A stretch of 59,054 nt of DNA from JASMTM01 sp964441735 (GCA_964441735.1 CAYTVB010000010.1:1-59054); one strand, 5' to 3'; shown: positions 1 to 9,509, counted from the stretch's first letter. The notes: generated by a model from the letters alone, not told the origin. Made by a program: numbers and translations.

Positions 1-440
1 GTCTCTCTCTTCTCCCTTTTTTTGCCTATTTTTCCTTTTTCATGTCGAACTCGGGCTGAAGAAACTGCAGGAATGGAAATGGACTCTAGTCTCAGTTGAT
101 CTGCTTTTCTGAAGACGTTATAAAAGCTCTTAAAAAGCTGTTCATCATAATTTTTGGTACTTTTCTTTGGACCATGAACATGAATTACATACCTGGCGTT
201 AATTTTACCCGCTCCTGTAACTGCAACTTCAGAAATATCAATGGGTCCGTGTTCGGATACATGTTCATTGCTTTGTTTTTGAATTATTTCTCCACCAACT
301 TTTACTATTGAACCTGCAACACCACCACCATGTTTCAAATAACCATTGGCAGCATTTACAATGGCATCAGTATCTTCCTGAGTAATGTCACCCTGTATTA
401 TTTCAATCACCCTATTTTCACCAAACTGAATTCTTTTCAT
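1..440 (-). CDS. Macro-domain (ADP-ribose binding) protein, partial
   Basis: Begins at an ATG whose ATGA overlaps the rarA stop, so it is translationally coupled to rarA, and it runs off the window edge after 146 codons. The N-terminal part is a clear macro domain: VIEIIQGDIT, then DAIVNAANGYLKHGGGVAGSI, then a VTGAGKINARYVIHVHGP segment, and SISIPAVSS at about residues 120-128. This family binds ADP-ribose, and many members hydrolyse O-acetyl-ADP-ribose or remove ADP-ribose from proteins. After S128 the frame becomes a lysine/arginine-rich tail and lacks the expected GxFGFP-like loop, so either the gene is broken or the sequence near the edge is unreliable. The substrate cannot be told from sequence. 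Confidence 0.8.
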   Translation of the reverse strand, partial: MKRIQFGENRVIEIIQGDITQEDTDAIVNAANGYLKHGGGVAGSIVKVGGEIIQKQSNEHVSEHGPIDISEVAVTGAGKINARYVIHVHGPKKSTKNYDEQLFKSFYNVFRKADQLRLESISIPAVSSARVRHEKGKIGKKREKRE

Positions 441-1753
441 TTGCCTTCATCTCCGTAGTTCTTCATATTCTTCCAGAGTTTTGACAAACGTTCTTTAATA
501 TATTTCTCTTTTCCCTTATCACCGGGCCTAAAAAATATTGCATCTTTTAACTCTTCTGGAAGATATCTTTCAAGTGAGAAGCCACCAACAGAATGAGGGT
601 ATGTATATCCCTTTCCATAGTCCATCTGTTTCATCATTTCTGTAACAGGATTTCTCAATTTTAATGGTACGGGAATGTTTGGCTTTTTTTGTGCCATGCT
701 CTTTGCTTTATCCCTTGCTTCAATGACTGAATTGCTCTTTATTGCAACTGCCAGGTAAATTACTCCTTCTGCCAGATTTAGCGTACATTCCGGTAAACCG
801 ATTCGTTCAACTGCTTCAAAGCAAGCTATGGCTATTAAGAGAGCTGTAGGATCTGCAAGTCCTACATCTTCTGAAGCAAAAATTATCATCCGTCTCGCAA
901 TGAACTTTGGGTCTTCTCCCCCTTCTATCATTCTCATCATATAATAAAGTGCTGCATCGGGATCACTACCTCTGAGACTTTTAATAAAAGCTGAGATAAG
1001 ATCATAGTGCTCTTCACCTTTTTTACTATATCTTCCTCCAGGAATTAATGAGAGCTCTTTCATTAACTCAATATCAACACTGTTTTTTTCAAGTCCTTCA
1101 GCACTCTCAGATAATGTATCGAGGATATTGAGTGCGATTCTCGCATCTCCTCCAGAATTCTGTGCGATTATTTCCAAAACATCATGGTGAATATCCAGTT
1201 TTTTCTTTTTAAGTTCTTCATCAACTTTCAAAGCTGTTTCAAGCAACTCTACAATATTATTTTCATCAAGCTTTTTCAAAACAACGAGTCTACAGCGTGA
1301 AAGAAGGGCCGAATTGATCTCAAAACTCGGATTTTCTGTTGTTGCACCTATCAAAACAACTGTTCCACTTTCAGTTACGGGCAAGAAAATATCCTGCTGT
1401 GCCTTGTTAAGTCTATGTATTTCATCTACAAAAAGTATCATCTGTTTGCCATATTTTTTTAACGCCCTTGCCCGCTCAAAGATTTTCTTAAATTCTCCAG
1501 TTTTTCTTGTAGTAGCACTGAAGTAAATATACTCATATTTCATGGAAAGGTTATTTTTTATGATCTCTCCGAGAGTTGTCTTTCCTGATCCAGGTGGTCC
1601 ATACAGGATCATTGAGAAAAGCTTTTCTTTTTCCAAAAATTGTCTGATAATTCCTTTTTTACCCGCTAGATGTTTTTGCCCAACAATTTCATCCAGGCTT
1701 TTAGGTCTTACCCTTTCACTCAGTGGCTTCCAGTTTACTTCTGAAGTACTCAA
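437..1753 (-). CDS. rarA: Replication-associated recombination protein A (AAA+ ATPase)
   Basis: 438-residue RarA/MgsA-type clamp-loader-like ATPase that acts at stalled forks. Visible are Walker A GPPGSGKTTLGE near residue 52, Walker B FVDEIHRLNKAQQD, sensor 1 GATTENPSFEINSALLSRC, the sensor 2 region GGDARIALN, and the C-terminal tetramerisation part with RNPVTEMM and the PHSVGGF motif. The length is normal for the family. The start is TTG and lies 38 bases inside the end of galE; the family consensus begins immediately (PLSERVRPKSLDEIVGQKHL), so no later start is plausible. It is read in the same direction as galE and the macro-domain gene. Confidence 0.95.
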   Translation of the reverse strand: MSTSEVNWKPLSERVRPKSLDEIVGQKHLAGKKGIIRQFLEKEKLFSMILYGPPGSGKTTLGEIIKNNLSMKYEYIYFSATTRKTGEFKKIFERARALKKYGKQMILFVDEIHRLNKAQQDIFLPVTESGTVVLIGATTENPSFEINSALLSRCRLVVLKKLDENNIVELLETALKVDEELKKKKLDIHHDVLEIIAQNSGGDARIALNILDTLSESAEGLEKNSVDIELMKELSLIPGGRYSKKGEEHYDLISAFIKSLRGSDPDAALYYMMRMIEGGEDPKFIARRMIIFASEDVGLADPTALLIAIACFEAVERIGLPECTLNLAEGVIYLAVAIKSNSVIEARDKAKSMAQKKPNIPVPLKLRNPVTEMMKQMDYGKGYTYPHSVGGFSLERYLPEELKDAIFFRPGDKGKEKYIKERLSKLWKNMKNYGDEGK

Positions 1754-2657
1754 CAGTTTTCACCAACCCGTCATCCAGTTTGACTTCAGGTTTCCAACCA
1801 AGATCGCGGGCTTTATCGCATTTTAGAATTGATCGTCTTAGATCACCAGGTCTTGGATCAGAGTATGTAGCATTCTTTTCATAACCTGTGATTTCCTTCA
1901 ATTTATCAAAAAGCTCATTAACGGTTGTTCCATGTCCGGTGCCGATGTTAACTATTTCATTCTCCCATTTTTCCATTGCCATGTAATTTGCCCCTGCCAC
2001 ATCAGTAACATAAACATAATCTCTTACATTCTCTCCATCTCCATATATTATTGTTTCCTCATTTTTCAACATCCTGTTTGTAAATATCGCAACTACACCT
2101 GCTTCTCCGAAGGGATCCTGACGTGGACCGAATACATTAGCATATCTAAGAGAAACATATTTTAGTTGGTGCTGTTTCAAGTAAAAATCAAGATAATTTT
2201 CGATAGAAAACTTTGCAATACCATAGGGTGAAAAGGGATGTGGATGCTCATGTTCGGAAGTAGGAACTTCATTTACATCATCACCATATATTGCTCCACC
2301 TGTTGAAGAAAAAACTACCTTTTCGACACCATATTTGACACATAAATTGAGAATGTTTAGTGCGCCCATAATGTTGATTCTCGCGTCTTCCAGTGGTTCT
2401 TTTACCGATTGTGAAACGCTTATTTGTGCAGCAAGGTGATAAACAAATCTTGGTTTGTGCAAACTGAATACCTTTTCCATCATTTCGTTATCCGTAATAT
2501 CCTGCTGATAAAACAAAGCTCTTGGATCAAGGTTTTCAATTGTACCTGTTGATAAGTTATCCACAACAATGGGGATCTTTTTCTCTTCAATTAATTTCCC
2601 GACTACATGAGATCCAATAAATCCCGCTCCACCTGTAACCAGAATATTTTCTGCCAT
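1716..2657 (-). CDS. galE: UDP-glucose 4-epimerase family (extended SDR)
   Basis: 313-residue NAD-dependent extended short-chain dehydrogenase. The Rossmann motif GGAGFIGSH is at residues 9-17, the catalytic region is SSTGG near 117-121, and the active-site pair is Y145-x3-K149 in SPYGIAK. The family interconverts UDP-glucose and UDP-galactose for polysaccharide synthesis; related epimerases acting on UDP-GlcNAc or UDP-uronic acids have the same motifs, so the exact sugar is uncertain. The ATG start follows GAGAGGTG. It sits between the UDG gene and rarA in a tightly packed operon with no other sugar-nucleotide genes, though the Lpt fusion upstream is also an envelope gene. Confidence 0.88.
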   Translation of the reverse strand: MAENILVTGGAGFIGSHVVGKLIEEKKIPIVVDNLSTGTIENLDPRALFYQQDITDNEMMEKVFSLHKPRFVYHLAAQISVSQSVKEPLEDARINIMGALNILNLCVKYGVEKVVFSSTGGAIYGDDVNEVPTSEHEHPHPFSPYGIAKFSIENYLDFYLKQHQLKYVSLRYANVFGPRQDPFGEAGVVAIFTNRMLKNEETIIYGDGENVRDYVYVTDVAGANYMAMEKWENEIVNIGTGHGTTVNELFDKLKEITGYEKNATYSDPRPGDLRRSILKCDKARDLGWKPEVKLDDGLVKTVEYFRSKLEATE

Positions 2658-2671
2658 TTGAACACCTCTCT

Positions 2672-3295
2672 TTACACTGACTCTGACAATTCACCATTAT
2701 TCAATATATCATCGTACATTTTTCTGACCTTTTTTATATCCTCCCAGGTAAGATATTTAGGAGAACCGGGAGTCTTTGATGCATTCCTCAACAAATAACT
2801 GGGATGAAACATTGGAAATAGTTTAACATCATTGACCCAGTCACTTAGTTTCCCTCTTTCCTTTGATATAGCAATTTTTTTCTTATCCAAAAAGAAGGAT
2901 AACGCAGTAGATCCAAGAGGTACAATTATTTTTGGTTTTATTATCGCCAATTGTGATAATAAATACACAGAACAGGTCTCCATTTCTTCCTGTGTTGGTA
3001 CTCTATTTTTTGGGGGTCTGCATTTAACGATATTTGTAATATAAACATCTTCTCTTGATAAATTAACTGATTCCAGAATTTTGGTCAAGAGCTGTCCTGC
3101 CCTTCCAACAAAAGGTCTACCTGAATCATCTTCATCTGCTCCTGGCCCTTCCCCGACAAAAACAATAGGTGATTCAAGAGAACCTTCACCGGGAACTACC
3201 ATATTTCTATCTTTATGAAGTTCGCATTTTTCACATTCTTCAATCTTTCTTTCAACTGCCAGCATTAACTGTTTCATTTTTGAGTATTCTTCCAC
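2672..3295 (-). CDS. udg: Family 4 uracil-DNA glycosylase (Fe-S)
   Basis: 207-residue thermostable-type UDG that removes uracil from DNA as the first step of base excision repair. Four cysteines fit the [4Fe-4S] ligands of family 4: C21 and C24 (CEKC), C92 (KCRPPKNR) and C108 (ETCSVY). The active-site motif GEGPGADEDDSGRPFVGRAG is at residues 48-67, and the uracil/DNA-binding HPSYLLRN motif is near the C-terminus. The start is GTG after GGGGGTGATCAG, with 7 nt spacing. Cytosine deamination is fast at high temperature, so such enzymes are usual in thermophiles. It follows the Lpt fusion gene by 18 bases. Confidence 0.92.
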   Translation of the reverse strand: MEEYSKMKQLMLAVERKIEECEKCELHKDRNMVVPGEGSLESPIVFVGEGPGADEDDSGRPFVGRAGQLLTKILESVNLSREDVYITNIVKCRPPKNRVPTQEEMETCSVYLLSQLAIIKPKIIVPLGSTALSFFLDKKKIAISKERGKLSDWVNDVKLFPMFHPSYLLRNASKTPGSPKYLTWEDIKKVRKMYDDILNNGELSESV

Positions 3296-3313
3296 CTGAT
3301 CACCCCCAAAATA

Positions 3314-6300
3314 CTAAAATTTAAATTCAAAGAAGAATTTGTCATCTATATCGTATCCTATCACGAGATATCTGTCTTCTAATGCTTTTATATGATATTT
3401 GAGTGCAATACTCTGAACCAAATCAGAAAAATCCTCAGGCTGTAAATTTAATCTTAATATGCCTTCCAGTGCCATACAATGAAGATCAAAATATAAAGGC
3501 AAATTATGATTGTTCAGGTCATCCCATTTCAAATCAGTAAGTGATGAACCAATTTCAAAATATTTACTTTCATTTGTGTAGCTAAATGTTAGGTGCTTAA
3601 GCAACACAGACTTTGTAATATTTACAGCATTTAAATTGATAATTATTCCAGGATCATCAAGATGCAGTTCTGCGGAAAAACCATAACTTGAAAATGCAGC
3701 AGTCTTACCTTTAAAAAGAGTGAGTTCTTTAAATTTTAAAGTATTAACTCCTACTGAAAGTTTTCGTGCATTTACTTCTCCAGATTCCGTTGCAGCACTT
3801 GTTGCAAAAAAAGCACCCGACATAGAAAAATCTTTATATTCGAAATTTTCTAACGAAAAAATTGTAAATCTTCTTTTTTCATTACTTGAAGGTCCACTAC
3901 TAAAATAGTTTTCAGGAAATGGATAATTTTTGTCATAACTTCTGAAACCGACTTGCGTGTCGAAAATTGCATTTTTTATGACAAGATCCCCCATAGTTAA
4001 GTTTGTAAGTTTAAATTCAAACCGATCAGGCCATTTTTTCTTTTTGAGAAAATATGGGTAATACGTGCTTAATCCAAAACCATTATCGTCTATCGTTACA
4101 TTCAATGAGAGTTTGTATTCGAATTTTTCATGCATTACTTCCTTTGATTGATCTAGTTTCCACGTCGCTTCAAGATTCATTCCAAATTCAGAATCACCAA
4201 CTGTAAACTTTTCTGTGTTGTTCCAGCTACCAAAAGTCTTTTCAGTCCAATTACGGGATGAAGCTGTTTTATGGTAAAAGGGCCCATATTCAAGTTCAAC
4301 TGAAAATTCTGTGGATGTAGGGTTAAGCGATTCGAGTTGTGTAGTTTGATTATGTTTAAAACCAAAATCTCCTAACTCATAGTCTCCCCGTGTCGAAAAT
4401 TCTCCTTCACCAAAAAAAGATAAAAAGGTGGCTTCAGGTGTAAAGAGCTTTCCATAATCGAGTTCCGTCACAAATTCTACCTTTCCTGGCCATCCAGCAG
4501 CAAAAATAAAATATTCTCCAGGGTGCTCAAATTCGAATTCAGATTTATAGTAGGATATCTCAGGAGAATAGCTTATATGTGTATCAAAATTTTCTCCAGG
4601 TGAAAAACCAAAGACATTATCCATTTTCAAAGCAGGTTTACTATCGAAAAAACTGTAATTCGTATCATCATCTGCTGTTTTTGATGCTTCAAATGTAATA
4701 CTGTACTCGGGTATCAATGAAGAATCAAATGAGAGAGACATTCGTTCCAGCGACAATATATCAAAGGTCTTTGCAACACTGTTTTCTGCATTGAACAACC
4801 AGTTTCCTGCATAACCTGCAAAAAATTCCATCTTTGAAGTTACCTCAACAAAACCTTTATATGAGAGGCTGGTAGGTTCGATCCATATATAACGCTCTGT
4901 TGAGGTCGCTGGCATATCAGTTTTGTAATCCAGACCGTAACGACCATTTAGTTTTAATTTTGATTGGAATGCTTCCCATTTAAAACTGTTAAGTGCATTG
5001 CCTTTTTTGTCTACTGGCATGGTAAGGCTAAGTACGCTTTCTTCAGCATCAAATGAACTGGTAATATCTCCCGTTGTGATAAAATTTCCTGAAGTAAATT
5101 CATAATTGTTAAGGTCAAACACAAATTCTTCCATATATTCTACTTTAAACAGGTCTTCAAAGGTGTTGGTGGCATTTGACTCAATATTCATAGATAATTC
5201 GTTAATTGATAGGCTTGAATTAAATAATTGTGCATTTGTTTTGGTTATCTTTGCATTAGTTCTAAAAGTAAGATTGGATTTTTCAAAACTATCTTTTTTT
5301 ATTTCAAACAATTTCCCTGTAAAAAGACTCATTCTAAACGTATCAGAACTAAACGTGGCATTTTGTGTTTCATATTTAAAGTTTGTTGGTACTTGTAAGC
5401 TTATCGGTCCAAAAAACCATGGCGATGTTGGTGTTCCACTAAAAGTGCCTTCAAAATATGTAGCCATTCCTCCAGAAAGAGATAAATCTATTTTTGAACT
5501 CTCAGAAGTATTATATTTGAAGCTAAAAAAATCAAATGATTCTACATTTTCAAGAACTCCAGCGATATCAAATACATTTTTTGTTCTTCTCTTATCTTTT
5601 ACAAATTCATAACCAAGTTCATACCCGGTAAATGGTTGCTTCATAGAATCTGAAACCTTATCACCGGTAGTACCAAGAGCTGCAATTTCAAGCTGCCCTT
5701 TTACATCGGGAAGCAATCGAATATAACCTCCAAACTCACCAGGAAAGAAAGCAGATTCAATTTCTATGTATTCCGCAAGGATATCTATATCACCCAGTGA
5801 CGTTTCAAAAAATGATTTGATTGAAAAGGAGTCTTCCCCACTTTTCCAGTATCGTTCCCAGATAAAAGCAAGATTAAGCCATTCTACGTCAAGATATCTC
5901 AATGTTAGCTTGCTTTTCCAATCTTTAAAGGATGTTATTTCAAAGGAAAAAGGTCGTCTTTCCGTATCCTCCAGAGAAAAATAATACCAGGGCAAATAAA
6001 ATACCGGGACTTTACCAATGGTCATTACAAGATTCTCAGCTATAATATATTTTCCCTGTCTTACGGTTGCTTCAGTTACATTAAATCTATAGTGAGGTTC
6101 TTCGTACTCACATGTTGTAATATAACCTGATCCAGTACTCAGCAAAGGAGAAGCTTCCATTGTGGATTCACTATAATCGGTGAATACAAAAAAATCTATC
6201 TCCTGTTTTTCTTCTGATTCATCTACCTTTGGTATCGGTAATGCCTGTTTTGTATTTACTTTAAAAGATTGTATACTGTTTCTGTCAAACTCAAAAACAA

Positions 6301-7681
6301 CCCTTTCTGCATTTATAACACTTTCTTTGGTTCTTAGCACGACATTCCCCCAAAATGTGGCTGATAATGGCTTATCTCCTTCAAGTAAAACGGATGCGTT
6401 TGAAGCTTCTATTGTTACATCGTAATCAGCTTCAGAGTATTCAAGTTTTACCGGTCCATGAAGTCGTATTTCGTTACCTTTACCTTGAAAAGAGTACGCT
6501 GAAATATTGATATCATAAGCAAAGGCTTGTCCGCCAATAAAAATAATTAGAAATATAACGCCTATTTTGAAAACACTGTTGAGGATTTCACTGAATTTAT
6601 ACGATATCTTCGTATCAATCAGGAAATAGATACCTACACCTATTGCAGTGAAAAATATATTGGGTAACCAGGGGGCAAGTACCGGTTCAATCAGCCTTTC
6701 CTTACCCATCGCGCTCAACCATGCGCCAGAACCTTGATATATCACAACCAGAACAAAGGTTAAAATAACAGACCATGCTTTTGTTCTCAAATTCAGCATT
6801 AGTGATAGTGGAACACCCAGCAGAACAATTACCAGAGGTCCCAGTGCGGTGGAAAGTTTTTCCTGGAGAGCAACCTTTAACGAAGCTGTCTCAACACCGA
6901 TTTTATCATAGGATTCAATCTTGTCTCTCAGTTCTTCACTTGACATTTCTCTTGGAGATTTTGATGTCCTTATGTATTCCTGGATATCCTGTTCAAACTG
7001 CAGATCGAATGATTTAAATGTCATATCCATGGTGAGAAAACCTTTACTGTCCGTCTCATAAATCCGACCGGAATGCATCACCCATCTATTATTTTCAAAA
7101 GTAGCGTTGTCAGCACTTATCACTCTTGTTTGTCCTGGTTTACTCATGTCATAAAGCAGGATCTCGTTAAGCGTCCCTGATTCCGGATCAATTCGTTTAA
7201 TATAGAGGTATCGACCTTCACCATCCTCCATAAAAGCATTTTCCTTGAAGGTCATTTCTGGTCTTTTGTAAACATACTTTGCGAGTGCCTCAGACGCTTT
7301 CCTGTTTCCTGCAGGAACAAGATAGTCATTAAAGAGATAACTTGCAAAGCTCATGGCCAGGGCAAAGATGACAAAAGGGATAACTAACTTTCTTAGGGTT
7401 ATTCCATGAGTTTGAAGTGCAATTAATTCGTTATCTGTTCTCATACGCGACAGTACCCAGAATATTCCCAAAAGTATCCCTACCGGTATACCCAGGACCA
7501 CGAAATAAGGAAGATTGTAGTAAATAAGCAAGAAAAGTTTATCAATACCAACTTTATATCTTACAATGATATCGGATAGTTGATACAAAAGTTCAATGCT
7601 TACAAATATCAAAAATCCTCCAAGACCTATAAGAAAAGGGCTAATTGTTTGTTTAATAATATATTCTATCAACTTCTTCAA
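3314..7681 (-). CDS. LptF/LptG permease fused to LptD/OstA-like outer-membrane protein
   Basis: 1455 residues. Residues 1-355 are a YjgP/YjgQ (LptF/LptG) permease: membrane helices near 10-33, 50-75, 98-118, 280-297, 303-320 and 340-356, with the periplasmic domain at about 130-240. A further hydrophobic stretch (372-384) ends in GGQAFA, which looks like an internal signal peptide with a peptidase site after A388. From 390 onward the protein resembles LptD: an OstA/LptA-like beta-taco, then the hallmark TTCEYEEPHYRF, GKYIIAENLVMTIG and KVPVFYLPWYYFSL segments (about 520-570), then about 880 residues of beta-strand-rich sequence ending in an aromatic FFEFKF. The family exports lipopolysaccharide-like lipids from the inner to the outer membrane. 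The start is TTG, 7 nt after GGAGG. I see no start codon or ribosome site at the junction, so this appears to be one long reading frame. Confidence 0.88.
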   Translation of the reverse strand: MKKLIEYIIKQTISPFLIGLGGFLIFVSIELLYQLSDIIVRYKVGIDKLFLLIYYNLPYFVVLGIPVGILLGIFWVLSRMRTDNELIALQTHGITLRKLVIPFVIFALAMSFASYLFNDYLVPAGNRKASEALAKYVYKRPEMTFKENAFMEDGEGRYLYIKRIDPESGTLNEILLYDMSKPGQTRVISADNATFENNRWVMHSGRIYETDSKGFLTMDMTFKSFDLQFEQDIQEYIRTSKSPREMSSEELRDKIESYDKIGVETASLKVALQEKLSTALGPLVIVLLGVPLSLMLNLRTKAWSVILTFVLVVIYQGSGAWLSAMGKERLIEPVLAPWLPNIFFTAIGVGIYFLIDTKISYKFSEILNSVFKIGVIFLIIFIGGQAFAYDINISAYSFQGKGNEIRLHGPVKLEYSEADYDVTIEASNASVLLEGDKPLSATFWGNVVLRTKESVINAERVVFEFDRNSIQSFKVNTKQALPIPKVDESEEKQEIDFFVFTDYSESTMEASPLLSTGSGYITTCEYEEPHYRFNVTEATVRQGKYIIAENLVMTIGKVPVFYLPWYYFSLEDTERRPFSFEITSFKDWKSKLTLRYLDVEWLNLAFIWERYWKSGEDSFSIKSFFETSLGDIDILAEYIEIESAFFPGEFGGYIRLLPDVKGQLEIAALGTTGDKVSDSMKQPFTGYELGYEFVKDKRRTKNVFDIAGVLENVESFDFFSFKYNTSESSKIDLSLSGGMATYFEGTFSGTPTSPWFFGPISLQVPTNFKYETQNATFSSDTFRMSLFTGKLFEIKKDSFEKSNLTFRTNAKITKTNAQLFNSSLSINELSMNIESNATNTFEDLFKVEYMEEFVFDLNNYEFTSGNFITTGDITSSFDAEESVLSLTMPVDKKGNALNSFKWEAFQSKLKLNGRYGLDYKTDMPATSTERYIWIEPTSLSYKGFVEVTSKMEFFAGYAGNWLFNAENSVAKTFDILSLERMSLSFDSSLIPEYSITFEASKTADDDTNYSFFDSKPALKMDNVFGFSPGENFDTHISYSPEISYYKSEFEFEHPGEYFIFAAGWPGKVEFVTELDYGKLFTPEATFLSFFGEGEFSTRGDYELGDFGFKHNQTTQLESLNPTSTEFSVELEYGPFYHKTASSRNWTEKTFGSWNNTEKFTVGDSEFGMNLEATWKLDQSKEVMHEKFEYKLSLNVTIDDNGFGLSTYYPYFLKKKKWPDRFEFKLTNLTMGDLVIKNAIFDTQVGFRSYDKNYPFPENYFSSGPSSNEKRRFTIFSLENFEYKDFSMSGAFFATSAATESGEVNARKLSVGVNTLKFKELTLFKGKTAAFSSYGFSAELHLDDPGIIINLNAVNITKSVLLKHLTFSYTNESKYFEIGSSLTDLKWDDLNNHNLPLYFDLHCMALEGILRLNLQPEDFSDLVQSIALKYHIKALEDRYLVIGYDIDDKFFFEFKF

Positions 7682-7701
7682 TGTTATGCCTCCAGTTACA
7701 A

Positions 7702-8394
7702 CTAATCCTGAACGTTAATATCTGTTTCAGCCAGAGTATCATCCTTACATCGATAATGCTTTCCGGAATCTATAAATGTTGCATAAGCAATAAGTTTTGT
7801 ACATAGATCTGCTATAGTTTCCAGCGATCTAAAAACGGTTAGCAATGAAACTCCTCTTATTATAACCTCTGGAGTATTCTCCAAAATTTCGACCAGCTCT
7901 TTTTCAGCATTTTCAAGGAGTTTGTCCACCATATCATCCTTTTCACAAATCATTTTGCCTTCTGTGAATGATGGTGAAACCAAATTGTGAACTGCTCCTG
8001 AAAGCATGTTGTAAACTTCATCAAACATCTTATGTAATTTTTCATATAATCCTATCGGTGGCTTTTTTGAAAGCTCTATTGAACGTTCTGAAATGGTAAC
8101 ACAATTATCAGCAATCTGTTCAAGAGTACTGTTGATTTCCATTGCACTGGCCAAAAAACGTAGATCTCTACCTACCGGTGCTAAAATACCCAGAAGTTTA
8201 ACAATCCTTTCTTCAATTTCAGTTGAGAATGCATCGACAATAGAATCAGAATAAATTACGTCCCGTGCATGATGTTCATTTCTTTCGATAAGTGCAACCC
8301 TTGACTTGCTATACAACTGTTGTACATAGTGTGCCATTTTCACTATATCCTGCTTTAGTTCATCGATTTTTATCTTTCCCTTTTCAGAGATCAT
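7702..8394 (-). CDS. phoU: PhoU-family phosphate regulatory protein
   Basis: About 230 residues, all-helical, with two PhoU repeats. Typical segments are DIVKMAHYVQQLY, GRDLRFLASAMEINSTLEQIADNCV (repeat 1) and RGVSLLTVFRSLETIADLCTKL (repeat 2), each carrying the E/D-rich metal-binding pattern. PhoU proteins bind metal clusters and restrain phosphate uptake or signalling. I start it at the ATG at 8394, which has GGAGG 11 nt upstream; an in-frame TTG at 8418 is possible but lies in front of that ribosome site. The start overlaps the end of nadK. No pst genes or PhoR/PhoB are in the window, so its partner transporter must be elsewhere. Confidence 0.88.
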   Translation of the reverse strand: MISEKGKIKIDELKQDIVKMAHYVQQLYSKSRVALIERNEHHARDVIYSDSIVDAFSTEIEERIVKLLGILAPVGRDLRFLASAMEINSTLEQIADNCVTISERSIELSKKPPIGLYEKLHKMFDEVYNMLSGAVHNLVSPSFTEGKMICEKDDMVDKLLENAEKELVEILENTPEVIIRGVSLLTVFRSLETIADLCTKLIAYATFIDSGKHYRCKDDTLAETDINVQD

Positions 8395-9202
8395 TTCTGG
8401 ATCTTCCTCCAAAAGCAAGCTTTTTTTTCATCACACTAACAAAGTCAAATTCCTTTTCTCTTAGTAGACTTATTACTTTATTTGAAAGTTTGGTAGTAAT
8501 AAAGTTTCCTTTTTTCAGTGTTCCAGCTTCATAACCATCGATATAAATCCTTACAGGTGCATTCTTATTTTCTTTAACTGTTATCTGAACTTTTCTATAA
8601 GAGGCAAGCACAATTGGACCAACATAGGGATTGTGTGCTGATAATGGGGTTATCTGGTATACATTGCTTTTTGGATCGGTCAACGCGCCTCCAGCAGCAA
8701 GGTTATACGCTGTTGAACCGGTACTAGTTGAAACCACTATCCCGTCTCCTACAATTAAGTAAGGTGAATAATCCGCTATTTTCACTTCAAATTCCACTGT
8801 TCTGCTTGGTGAACCTCTTTCCAAAACACAATCGTTTAGAGCCAGATATGTGGATTCCTGTGTATCTATTCTAAGCAACTTTCTTCTATCTTCTATTAAT
8901 TTCTTTTTTGTAAGTAATGTTAAAGCCTTACTTAAGTCCTCAAGTTCAAAAGAAGCCAAAAAACCAACACTTCCCACTTTGAAACTGAGAATCGGTATAT
9001 CACTTTTATAAGCGGCATTGACAGCACTTAAAACAGTTCCGTCTCCACCAAAAGTCATAACAAGGTCTATTTCATCCAACTCTTTTTCACAATGTTGATC
9101 GAAAACACAGGTTTCTATTTTATACCTGTTAATTTTATCCAAAATATTTTTTTGTTCTCTTTCATTGATACGACTGTAATTAAAAAAAATGGCAGTCTTC
9201 AA
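8384..9202 (-). CDS. nadK: NAD kinase
   Basis: 272-residue NAD kinase that phosphorylates NAD to NADP using ATP or polyphosphate. The catalytic MTFGGDGTVLSAV motif is near residues 49-61, followed by LSFKVGSVGFLA, the NDCVLERG and SPSRTVEFEV strands, and the NAD-binding GDGIVVSTSTGSTAYNLAAGG motif. The length fits the short bacterial type. The start is TTG after GAGGTGATCTT. It lies 4 bases after yggT and its stop overlaps phoU. Confidence 0.95.
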   Translation of the reverse strand: MKTAIFFNYSRINEREQKNILDKINRYKIETCVFDQHCEKELDEIDLVMTFGGDGTVLSAVNAAYKSDIPILSFKVGSVGFLASFELEDLSKALTLLTKKKLIEDRRKLLRIDTQESTYLALNDCVLERGSPSRTVEFEVKIADYSPYLIVGDGIVVSTSTGSTAYNLAAGGALTDPKSNVYQITPLSAHNPYVGPIVLASYRKVQITVKENKNAPVRIYIDGYEAGTLKKGNFITTKLSNKVISLLREKEFDFVSVMKKKLAFGGRSRNDL

Positions 9203-9206
9203 AAGA

Positions 9207-9509
9207 TCACCTCAATAATTCTGCCAGATCGAAAAGTGTTGTAACGAGAAATTGATCCATGAAAATCAATATGAGAATGGCAATAAGTGGCATCAAATCA
9301 ACAGGGCCAATTCTCAGTACTGGTAAAATTTTTCTTAATGGTTTTACTACGAAGCTTCCCAGTGTCTCAAAAAACATCCTAAATGATGAATATCCGCCGT
9401 GTAACAGCCAGCTCATAATCACTACAATAATAATCGAAAATATTTCAAGATTAATTAATATCCTGATAATAACAGCAATTGAAAACAAAAAATTCCCCAG
9501 AATAAACAT
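9207..9509 (-). CDS. yggT: YggT-family integral membrane protein
   Basis: 100 residues. Two hydrophobic segments (about 4-28 and 68-90) flank a middle part with SWLLHGGYSSFRMF, the PLRKILPVLRIGPVDLMPLI signature and a short C-terminal tail. YggT/YlmG proteins are small membrane proteins linked in other bacteria and plastids to cell shape, division or potassium tolerance; the molecular role is not settled. It is packed between ruvB (3-base gap) and nadK. Confidence 0.85.
   Translation of the reverse strand: MFILGNFLFSIAVIIRILINLEIFSIIIVVIMSWLLHGGYSSFRMFFETLGSFVVKPLRKILPVLRIGPVDLMPLIAILILIFMDQFLVTTLFDLAELLR

Noticed and set aside
5106..5612. Open frame of 168 codons on the plus strand
   Set aside because: It lies wholly inside the beta-rich part of the Lpt fusion on the other strand and has no ribosome site or recognisable domain.
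6480..6600. Separate lptD gene beginning at the junction
   Set aside because: No ATG, GTG or TTG with a ribosome site is found in the junction and the frame is continuous, so a single gene is the simpler reading.
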